Shown piece after piece: positions 1-7,432 of a stretch of 64,000 bases of DNA. The translations under genes and the position numbers were made by a program. The notes under the pieces are model-generated. The model saw only the letters and a list, made by a program, of their open reading frames with translations, was not told where the DNA came from and did no database searches. Source of the stretch: JAXMHQ01 sp046346665 (GTDB lineage: Bacteria; Verrucomicrobiota; Verrucomicrobiia; Limisphaerales; JAXMHQ01); assembly GCA_046346665.1 (NCBI GenBank), contig JAXMHQ010000011.1:1-64000 (forward strand), given 5' to 3'. Within the stretch, counting starts at the first letter, position 1; each line of letters starts with the position of its first letter.

Positions 1-2
1 TC

Positions 3-296
3 GAGAATATCTACAAAACGCCGAACCTCCCGGCGATGCCGAGCCACATCTACGGCTGGGCATGCAATCGAAACGCCGTCCTCGTGGCCTCTGCGCCGAT
101 TGCCCCGACGGAGGATGTCCGAGCCGTCATGAGCCAGTATGACATGGCCATCGATCCGGAGTCGGGAATGGTTCTGGAATACCGGCGGTTTGGTTCCGCT
201 CAGAAGGACGTGACGAGCGAGTTCGTCGAATGCAATTACGGCTACGCGCCGGGCAATCCCGACGCCTTGGTCTTGTTCGCGTCTGCGGCGAGCTAA
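3..296 (+). CDS. Phage capsid-like protein, C-terminal part (truncated by window edge)
   Basis: The reading frame is open from the first bases of the window and ends at a TAA at 294-296, so only the C-terminal 97 residues are present. The sequence (SHIYGW, YRRFGS, ECNYGY) resembles the end of a tailed-phage major capsid protein, and it is followed by other phage-like unknown genes and an attachment-like tRNA fragment at 3350-3377. The capsid assignment rests on general resemblance and context, not on a diagnostic motif. A hairpin followed by T residues lies just downstream. Confidence 0.5.
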   Translation, partial: ENIYKTPNLPAMPSHIYGWACNRNAVLVASAPIAPTEDVRAVMSQYDMAIDPESGMVLEYRRFGSAQKDVTSEFVECNYGYAPGNPDALVLFASAAS

Positions 297-301
297 CATT
301 T

Positions 302-375
302 GCCGCCGGCCGGGGTTCCTGCGCACGCGCTTTGGCATGCTGCGGTGTGGTTCCTTCCCTCGGCCGGCGGCCTTT
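302..375 (+). terminator. Long-loop hairpin with T-tract after the capsid-like gene
   Basis: GCCGCCGGCCG at 303-313 is nearly perfectly complementary to CGGCCGGCGGC at 360-370, which is followed directly by CTTTTG. The loop is about 45 nt, long for an intrinsic terminator, but the position between the capsid-like gene and the next genes fits. It may end or attenuate capsid transcription. Confidence 0.45.
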
Positions 376-380
376 TGATT

Positions 381-449
381 ATGAAGACCGGTTACCTGGA
401 ACTGCCGGACAACTCCGGATCGATTGCCAAGGGAGACGCTGACTCATGA
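381..449 (+). CDS. Possible 22-residue leader ORF coupled to the next gene
   Basis: A 22-codon frame starting MKTGYLELPD ends in a TGA at 447-449 that overlaps the ATG of the next gene (446) in an ATGA arrangement typical of translational coupling. Codon use matches the neighbours. No clear Shine-Dalgarno sequence precedes it and no family is recognised. It could be a real small phage protein, a coupling leader or chance. Confidence 0.3.
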   Translation: MKTGYLELPDNSGSIAKGDADS

Positions 450-1150
450 TCTCAGTTACTCTCAATTACGAACTCGAACGTCTCCGAAAATCGCTTGCGC
501 TGTATTCACAGCTCAGCGGCAAGACGGAATCGGAAGTCATCGCGAAGCACGCCGTTGAGCTCAAATTCAAGATCCGCGCAGGCATGGGCCGTATCGCTCC
601 ATCGAAGGGCGCCGTGCGCGCGGAGCGGCTGTCTTCACTCCGGAGCGGCGGCGGCATCCAGATCCGCCCCGCAGTTATCGAGGCGACGGCGCAGAAATAC
701 GGACTTGCCCGCATGGTTGGCTCATTCGCGACGGTCCTCGGCAAGCGCAAATCGCAAACAGCCAGCATCGTGAAGGGCGGCAAGCGCATGAACTTTTGGG
801 CGCTGGCTGCCGAGCGCGAATTGAATCTGCGCGAGTCGGGCCGCGGGTTCATGAAATTCTCGACGCCGCCGGCTGAGACCGGCCAAGGCGAATTGGAGAA
901 CGAAAAGCGAAGCCGCTACGGCTGGCTCCTGTCCACGTTCAAGCTCAAGGCGGACCCGGGCGCCGACTTCAAATATGCGGAGTTGAAATGGTCCGGGGGC
1001 GGCCGCAAAAACAGCTCTCCCGTCGAAGGACTGCAGAAAGACCGGGCGATGCAGGTTTTGGTTGAAGCAGTCAGAGAGGCCAACGAAAACATAATGGTCT
1101 ACCTGCGGCGCCACATCGACGAGGACATTCTCAAGGCGGGCCTGCGCTAA
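446..1150 (+). CDS. Phage-like protein of unknown function, 234 aa
   Basis: A 234-residue soluble, strongly basic protein with no signal peptide or membrane segment. It has an amphipathic N-terminal helix region (LNYELERLRKSLALYSQL) and a C-terminal helix ending in a charged tail. Its position just after a capsid-like gene and similar size to small tail-completion or HK97-gp10-like proteins suggests a virion morphogenesis role, but no diagnostic motif is visible. The start at 446 is supported by its ATGA overlap with a small upstream frame. The reading frame looks genuinely coding, because the overlapping frames give low-complexity Arg/Ser/Pro-rich translations. Confidence 0.6.
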   Translation: MISVTLNYELERLRKSLALYSQLSGKTESEVIAKHAVELKFKIRAGMGRIAPSKGAVRAERLSSLRSGGGIQIRPAVIEATAQKYGLARMVGSFATVLGKRKSQTASIVKGGKRMNFWALAAERELNLRESGRGFMKFSTPPAETGQGELENEKRSRYGWLLSTFKLKADPGADFKYAELKWSGGGRKNSSPVEGLQKDRAMQVLVEAVREANENIMVYLRRHIDEDILKAGLR

Positions 1151-1200
1151 TGTAGACCGATCCGCCAACGAAAAGGAAAACACCTAAGCATTGAAAACAC

Positions 1201-1521
1201 ATGTCCAACAAGACTGAACAGCGCATTTTACGGATGCTGATCAAGGCACATCCGCCGCGCAAAAAGCTTTCGGCGTATGGCCGCACGCGCCAGACAAACG
1301 CGGAGCCTGCATGGCGTAAAGTTGCGCGCCTTACTCGCAGCGGGACCTCGGCACTCGCCGCCGCAGACAAAATCACTCAGGAATATCGACTGGGCGTGAG
1401 CAGCGCAGAAGTTGTGTATTTGGCCATTCGCGCTTGCCAGAAAAAATCATCCGGCTTCATCTTGGACGCGCTGCATGTTGGCGCGAGTTTGTGGCCAGCC
1501 CCGCATCGCATTGATGTTTGA
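1201..1521 (+). CDS. Small basic protein of unknown function in the phage-like region
   Basis: A 106-residue frame with a basic N-terminal half (TEQRILRMLIKAH, RKKLSAYGRTRQ). The last 25 codons overlap the 3' end of the convergent gene at 1447-1785, so the C-terminus may be wrong or the two genes may overlap tail to tail. No family is recognised and no strong ribosome-binding site lies close to the start. Probably a phage accessory gene if real. Confidence 0.4.
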   Translation: MSNKTEQRILRMLIKAHPPRKKLSAYGRTRQTNAEPAWRKVARLTRSGTSALAAADKITQEYRLGVSSAEVVYLAIRACQKKSSGFILDALHVGASLWPAPHRIDV

Positions 1522-1785
1522 AATGATGATGCCTCGGAGCACCAAAACGCCGGACTCATCTGCATTGGCGTATTTCAAATGCTTGCGTGGACTGTAAAGA
1601 ATCTCTGACAAACGTTTCAGCTCTTTTGCCTTGTCCACAATGTATGGGTCTGGATCCAATGTTGAAACTCTCCCTGTCAACAGCTCAATTCTCAGAGTGG
1701 CTTCCCGGTCTTTATGGCCGCCAGAATGGGTCCGAATGACAGTTTCTATTTCTTCGAGCGCCGCCTCGTATTGGGATGGATTCAT
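1447..1785 (-). CDS. Unknown protein, 112 aa, phage-like region
   Basis: A 112-residue protein starting MNPSQYEAALEEIETVIRTH. The composition is balanced: acidic N-terminal helix, then a basic middle (KAKELKRLSEIL, SPRKHLKYAN), no membrane segment. It lies on the strand opposite to the capsid-like gene, as accessory genes at the edge of a prophage often do. No family is recognised. It ends tail to tail with the small plus-strand frame at 1201-1521 and overlaps it by 75 nt, so at least one of the two ends is uncertain. Confidence 0.55.
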   Translation of the reverse strand: MNPSQYEAALEEIETVIRTHSGGHKDREATLRIELLTGRVSTLDPDPYIVDKAKELKRLSEILYSPRKHLKYANADESGVLVLRGIIISNINAMRGWPQTRANMQRVQDEAG

Positions 1786-1903
1786 AGCATGGACGAACTA
1801 TGATTATTCGATCCGACCATGACAAGATCTTCCCGCGCACGCCTAGCAACGGATTGGGCTAAGCATCATTCATTTTGCGGTGCTGAGGTTGCACAGCATT
1901 GCG

Positions 1904-1955
1904 AAAAAGATCGGGACTTCCTCGCGGCGTGTGCCGAGTTGCGGAAGTCCCGATC
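1904..1955 (-). terminator. Intrinsic terminator of the two-gene minus-strand unit
   Basis: GATCGGGACTTCC (1909-1921) is perfectly complementary to GGAAGTCCCGATC (1943-1955), a 13 bp stem. Read on the minus strand, the stem is followed by TTTTTC (1908-1903). It sits 20 nt past the stop codon of the gene at 1975-2460. Confidence 0.75.
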
Positions 1956-1974
1956 GAATTTGAACGTGTCTGAC

Positions 1975-2460
1975 TCAGTCCAGAGCGAGCAGCCAGAATG
2001 AAATGTCGGCAGCGACTGCTTTGGGATCGAATCCGGGGCGCCGAATGCCGAGCTTCGCGGTTCGCTTGCGCGCGAGTTTGTTCCGTGTCACCGATGCCCG
2101 ATAGATCGCGTGCTGGAATCGCTCGCGGTAACGAGCGTAGTTCGTGTCCATCAGTCTCCAAACCTCCCATGCGGTTCCAAACCGAGCGCGATCATTCACC
2201 GGGTCCTCGGCCTTCCTTTCGTTGAGGCAAACGCAAAGCTCGAACATGTCCCGCAGTTGATCGCTCAGCGTTGCCAGCACCTCGGTGCACTCCTGGCACG
2301 ACAAATCGTCCAGGACGCGCTGGATCTCGTTGTAAATCTCGCATGGCTTTGCGCGCATGCGATAGGGCAGCCGAATGGCCCGCTTCATGCGCTTGGCCAG
2401 CACCCGGGCAACGTAGAGCTCGGGCCGCTTTTGGGATGAGGGATTGCGTGGGGTTTTCAT
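1975..2460 (-). CDS. Unknown protein, 161 aa, second gene of a minus-strand pair
   Basis: A soluble, mostly helical and basic protein (RVLAKRMKRAIRLP, IYNEIQRVLDDLSCQ, DQLRDMFELCVCLNERK). It contains two close cysteines (LSCQEC) but no recognisable zinc or catalytic motif. It begins 9 nt after the stop of the upstream ribbon-helix-helix-like gene and is followed by an intrinsic terminator at 1904-1955, so the two form one transcription unit. The function is unknown. The setting at the edge of an integrated element suggests an accessory phage or island gene. Confidence 0.6.
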   Translation of the reverse strand: MKTPRNPSSQKRPELYVARVLAKRMKRAIRLPYRMRAKPCEIYNEIQRVLDDLSCQECTEVLATLSDQLRDMFELCVCLNERKAEDPVNDRARFGTAWEVWRLMDTNYARYRERFQHAIYRASVTRNKLARKRTAKLGIRRPGFDPKAVAADISFWLLALD

Positions 2461-2469
2461 AAGCAGTCG

Positions 2470-2826
2470 TCAGTTGCTTGCCAGAGCGCGGAGAAAATCG
2501 ACGAGGCCGTCGCTGTCGCATCCGTCACTCTCCAGGATCGTCGCCACCTCCAGCGCGGCCTGCGCTTTCGTGAGCTCGCGCAGATACCCTTTGCCATCGT
2601 CGAAGATGTACCGGCCATCCTTGACGTGGACTGCGGGCATGCATTCCAGATCATCGGTGCTGCGCGCGACGAGCTCGCCGGACATGGCGGCTTCGTAGAG
2701 GTTGCGCTGCCGCTGGACTGATCGGCAGATAATGTCACTGACCGTCACGCCTTCGGCCTTGGCTACCGCGGCGAGGTGTTCGGCTGTTTCAACAGGGAGT
2801 GTGATTTCAATAGGGGGCGTTTGCAT
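2470..2826 (-). CDS. Ribbon-helix-helix-like small protein, possible regulator
   Basis: Starting at the ATG at 2826, the 118-residue product begins with PPIEITLPVETAEHL and continues AAVAKAEGVTVSDIICRSVQ. This has the beta-strand, helix, helix spacing of MetJ/Arc-type ribbon-helix-helix DNA-binding domains. The second half (HVKDGRYIFDDG, TKAQAALEVATILES) is an unrecognised domain. The frame is open for another 38 codons upstream, but that extension is Cys/Ala-rich and has no family look, so the internal ATG is preferred. It is the first gene of a two-gene unit and may encode an autoregulator of that unit. DNA binding is inferred from pattern only. Confidence 0.5.
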   Translation of the reverse strand: MQTPPIEITLPVETAEHLAAVAKAEGVTVSDIICRSVQRQRNLYEAAMSGELVARSTDDLECMPAVHVKDGRYIFDDGKGYLRELTKAQAALEVATILESDGCDSDGLVDFLRALASN

Positions 2827-3345
2827 AGCAATGAGAGACCCCGCCGCGGCGCCAGACTTCGCACGTGACGCGCAGAACGCCACAGCCTGGCACCCGGCGG
2901 GGAAGTGTTTCGGTTGCATTTTTGATGGTGCGAGCATCACTTGTCATTCTATCGGACGGAGGCCCCGAGCGGTCAACCGTCGGCAACCTGCGACCCCTTC
3001 TGCAAAAAGGAAATGCCCGCAGGTTTCTTTGTTAGGGATCGAGAATGCTTTTCGGCTCTGGTTGCTACTGGTTGCTACGATGCAGGATTAGACAGACTGA
3101 AATCTTTCGAGGACGCTCCGGATTCAGGCCGCAGCCGTGGTGAAGTCGCTCCCGAAGAGTGACAGCAATTGTTGTCAAATCACCACCGAATCCCAAGCCC
3201 GCGAGCTGGCCAAGCTCCTAACGATTCCTAAATTAAAGTTGTCATCTGCTTTCATTTTGCCGCATCTCAATGGATTTGACCATTCCGCGCAAGTGCCTGT
3301 ATTATCCCCTATGTAGAGTGAAATCAGGGCTTTGCGAGATGCTGC
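2827..3345. other. Intergenic stretch without a convincing gene
   Basis: About 500 bases between the minus-strand pair and the tRNA fragment. It holds a direct repeat of GGTTGCTACT (near 3058-3077) and short frames that look like chance. The region 3190-3330 is more AT-rich than its surroundings. No integrase or promoter could be identified. Confidence 0.4.
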
Positions 3346-3349
3346 CCGA

Positions 3350-3377
3350 CTGAGTTCAAATCTCGCCGCCCCGACCA
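3350..3377 (+). other. 3' tRNA fragment, likely attachment site (att)
   Basis: The bases read as the 3' end of a tRNA: T-loop TTCAAAT (3355-3361), T-stem strands around it (four of five pairs), acceptor strand CGCCCCG (3367-3373), discriminator A and encoded CCA. Nothing upstream supplies the 5' acceptor strand, D-arm or anticodon arm, so this is only a fragment. A C1:G72-type acceptor would fit a proline tRNA, but identity is uncertain. Integrases of phages and islands commonly recombine in tRNA 3' ends, leaving such a fragment at the distal junction. Here it separates phage-like genes on the left from housekeeping genes on the right. Confidence 0.65.
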
Positions 3378-3437
3378 TTTTTTCCGTTTCTTTCCGATTG
3401 TGGTTCAGGCAAATCTGCCGTACAGGAACAGGGTTCA

Positions 3438-3695
3438 ATGCTTCGCGCCCTTCGATTGATGCTGAAGACGCCGGTGCTCACCGGCATCGCGGTCTTTGCC
3501 GTCCTTCTCATCATTGCCCTGGTCCTCTCGAGCTGGTTCGATCGCAAACGCCAGAGGCGAATCATTGAGCTGAAGGAGCGTTCCCGGCGGTTGCACCAGG
3601 CGGAGCTTCAGCGCCAGCGCGAAGGCATCCGCCCGCCCGGGGCGCCCGGCCCGGAACCCGCTCCCCACGGGCCCACCGGCAAGCGGACCGCCTGA
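3438..3695 (+). CDS. Small single-pass membrane protein, 85 aa
   Basis: The product has a basic N-terminus (MLRALRLMLK), one hydrophobic membrane segment at about residues 13-35, then a highly charged region that may form a helix or short coiled coil (RKRQRRIIELKERSRRLHQ) and a Pro/Gly-rich tail. It lies 22 nt upstream of pgm and may be co-transcribed with it. No named family is recognised and no enzymatic function is suggested. The topology looks like N-in with a cytoplasmic or periplasmic basic tail; which side cannot be told from sequence alone. Confidence 0.55.
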   Translation: MLRALRLMLKTPVLTGIAVFAVLLIIALVLSSWFDRKRQRRIIELKERSRRLHQAELQRQREGIRPPGAPGPEPAPHGPTGKRTA

Positions 3696-3717
3696 CCGAT
3701 TCACCCATTTTCCCAAC

Positions 3718-5370
3718 GTGACGACTTCAAACCTTGCAGGCAAACCCGCCCCACGCGAACTGCTCGTGGACCTGGCGCGGTTGGAAAAGGATTATTACCA
3801 GCGCCGTCCCGACCTGGACGATCCGAACCAGCGGGTCAGTTTTGGGACCAGCGGCCATCGTGGTTCATCGTTCCACGGCACCTTCACCGAATCGCATATC
3901 GTGGCGATCTCGCAGGCGATCTGCGATTACCGGCGCAGCCAGGGCATCACCGGGCCGCTTTACATGGGCAAGGACACCCATGCGCTGTCCACGCCCGCGC
4001 AGCGCACAGCGCTCGAAGTGCTCGCGGCCAACGATGTGATCACCGTGATCCAGCGCGACGACGGCGTCACGCCGACACCGGTCGTGTCGCGAGCCATTCT
4101 CGCGTTCAATCGCGGCCGGACCCAGGGCCTCGCGGATGGCATTGTCATCACTCCGTCGCACAACCCGCCCGAGGACGGCGGATTCAAATACAATCCGCCC
4201 AACGGCGGTCCGGCCGACACGGACGTGACCCGCTGGGTGCAGGATCGCGCGAACGATTTGTTGCGGCACGGCAACAAGGACGTCAAGCGGGTGCCGTTCA
4301 CCCTGGCGCTGAAAGCCGCCACGACGCGTGAAGAGGACCTGGTGCTTCCGTATGTGAAGGACCTGCAATCGGTGGTGGATATCGAGGCCATTCGCGGGGC
4401 GGGGCTGAAGCTGGGCGTGGACCCGCTGGGCGGCGCCGCGCTGCCGTACTGGGAGCCGATCAACACCGTCTACGGCCTCAACATCGACGTGGTCAATCCG
4501 AAGCTGGACCCGACGTTTTCCTTCATGACGGTGGATCACGACGGCCGGATCCGGATGGATTGTTCGAGCCCGTGGGCGATGGCGGGGTTGGTGGCGTTGA
4601 AAGACCGCTTTGACGTGGCGTTTGCCAACGACCCGGACTCGGACCGGCACGGAATTGTGACGCCGACTTCGGGCCTGATGAATCCGAACCATTATCTCGC
4701 GGTGGCGATATTGTATTTGCTGACGCACCGGCCGGGTTGGTCGGCGGGGGCGGCGGTGGGAAAGACGCTGGTGAGCAGCAGCATGATTGACCGGGTGGTG
4801 GATCGCCTGGGCCGGAAGCTGTGCGAGGTGCCGGTGGGATTCAAATGGTTCGCGCCCGGACTCTTCGACGGGTCGTTCTGTTTCGGCGGCGAGGAAAGCG
4901 CCGGCGCCAGTTTCCTGCGCAGGGACGGGACGGTTTGGACGACGGACAAGGACGGGATTGTGATGGACCTGCTGGCGGCCGAGATCGCGGCGCGCACGGG
5001 GAAAAATCCGGGTGAACATTTTGAGCAGTTGAAGTCCGAGTTCGGCACGCCGTATTACACCCGGATCGACGCGCCCGCGTCCCCGGAGCAGAAGGCACGG
5101 CTGCAGAAGCTCTCGCCGGAAGCCGTCCGGGAATCGAACCTCGCCGGCGAACCGATCACGGCGAAACTGACGCGGGCGCCGGGGAACCAGGCGTCGATCG
5201 GCGGATTGAAAGTGACGGCGGCCAGCGGCTGGTTTGCGGCGCGGCCGTCGGGCACGGAGAACATTTACAAAATTTACGCGGAAAGCTTCCGGGGCGCCGA
5301 CCACCTGTCGGCGATCGTTGACGAAGCGCGGCGCATGGTGAACGGAGCTCTGGAGGGCAGCGGAGGCTGA
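3718..5370 (+). CDS. pgm: Alpha-D-phosphohexomutase, phosphoglucomutase
   Basis: A 550-residue enzyme close to the E. coli Pgm length (546). It interconverts glucose 1-phosphate and glucose 6-phosphate in the cytoplasm. All four superfamily motifs are visible: the active-site serine loop ITPSHNPPEDGGFKYNPP (about residues 143-160), the Mg-binding loop NDPDSDRHG (about 303-311), the sugar-binding loop FGGEESAGASF and the phosphate-binding loop RPSGTENIYK near the C-terminus. An N-terminal FGTSGHRGS is also typical. The start is a GTG at 3718. An upstream hairpin or strong Shine-Dalgarno is not evident. The next gene is pgi, so the two enzymes around glucose 6-phosphate are neighbours, separated by a 240-base spacer rich in repeats. 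Confidence 0.95.
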   Translation: MTTSNLAGKPAPRELLVDLARLEKDYYQRRPDLDDPNQRVSFGTSGHRGSSFHGTFTESHIVAISQAICDYRRSQGITGPLYMGKDTHALSTPAQRTALEVLAANDVITVIQRDDGVTPTPVVSRAILAFNRGRTQGLADGIVITPSHNPPEDGGFKYNPPNGGPADTDVTRWVQDRANDLLRHGNKDVKRVPFTLALKAATTREEDLVLPYVKDLQSVVDIEAIRGAGLKLGVDPLGGAALPYWEPINTVYGLNIDVVNPKLDPTFSFMTVDHDGRIRMDCSSPWAMAGLVALKDRFDVAFANDPDSDRHGIVTPTSGLMNPNHYLAVAILYLLTHRPGWSAGAAVGKTLVSSSMIDRVVDRLGRKLCEVPVGFKWFAPGLFDGSFCFGGEESAGASFLRRDGTVWTTDKDGIVMDLLAAEIAARTGKNPGEHFEQLKSEFGTPYYTRIDAPASPEQKARLQKLSPEAVRESNLAGEPITAKLTRAPGNQASIGGLKVTAASGWFAARPSGTENIYKIYAESFRGADHLSAIVDEARRMVNGALEGSGG

Positions 5371-5420
5371 CGCCCGAACTAAACGGCCTCTCGAGCAAGC
5401 TGCAGCTGGCGGCGCAGTGT

Positions 5421-5520
5421 TGTTGAATAGTTGAATGGTTAAATGGTTAAACCGTTGAATGGGGTGCAGCGACGGACGCGCGGACCGTTCAACCGTTCAA
5501 CTGTTCAACTGTTTAAATTT
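5421..5520. repeat. Inverted repeat with 8-nt periodic arms (GTTGAATG type)
   Basis: The left arm (5421-5462) is a degenerate tandem of the octamers GTTGAATA, GTTGAATG, GTTAAATG. The right arm (5485-5520) is built of CCGTTCAA and CTGTTCAA, their complement. The arms can pair around a loop of about 22 bases. Related short-period palindromes occur at many intergenic sites in the window. Confidence 0.75.
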
Positions 5521-5543
5521 TTGACCAGGGGCATTACGCCGAA

Positions 5544-5570
5544 CAGGGCTCGACAGAGTCTCGCTCCACC
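5544..5570 (+). repeat. Dispersed 27-bp repeat, copy 1 (two mismatches)
   Basis: Begins CAGGGCTCGACAGAGTCTCG and ends TCCACC. It matches, with two base changes, the 27-bp sequence found at 63658-63684 and, inverted, at 19993-20019. Confidence 0.7.
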
Positions 5571-5610
5571 GGATATCGTTTCCCCCGGAACCTGACGTGT
5601 TCCTGAACTC

Positions 5611-7251
<1,641 letters not shown>

Positions 7252-7286
7252 CGGGGTCGGCAGGGCGGGTGGAGGGATTTTTTGGG

Positions 7287-7366
7287 GATTATTGGATTGT
7301 TGGATTAATGGATAGACTCTACGCGTGAATCCATCGATCCATCGATCCATCGATCCACAAATCCAG
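7287..7366. repeat. Inverted repeat with 8-nt periodic arms (TTATTGGA type)
   Basis: The left arm at 7287-7312 consists of TTATTGGA, TTGTTGGA, TTAATGGA. The right arm at 7328-7366 is three ATCCATCG units plus ATCCACAA and ATCCAG. The arms are complementary around a short loop. It lies between pgi and the sulfatase gene and belongs to the same sequence type as 19290-19388, 23830-23868, 37575-37647 and 59846-59886. Confidence 0.8.
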
Positions 7367-7432
7367 TTCTACTTCCTCTAGACACCCGAAGGGCTCCTCT
7401 GCATACTCCGGGTCACACACAACAGCGAGCAA

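Noticed and set aside
1819..2001. 60-codon plus-strand frame
   Set aside because: It runs across the terminator of the minus-strand pair and has no family or ribosome-binding site.
2941..3162. 73-codon plus-strand frame in the intergenic region
   Set aside because: Starts at a TTG, no Shine-Dalgarno, atypical composition; no support beyond being open.
3175..3438. 87-codon minus-strand frame over the tRNA fragment
   Set aside because: It reads through the tRNA 3' end and has the usual AARFELSRAASR-type artefact of tRNA-derived translations.
3865..5304. Long minus-strand frame opposite pgm
   Set aside because: Arg/His/Pro-rich shadow of a GC-rich gene; the plus-strand frame has all phosphohexomutase motifs.
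7287..7366. CRISPR-like look of repeated ATCCATCG units
   Set aside because: Units are 7-10 nt and directly adjacent, without spacers of constant length, and no cas gene is present.
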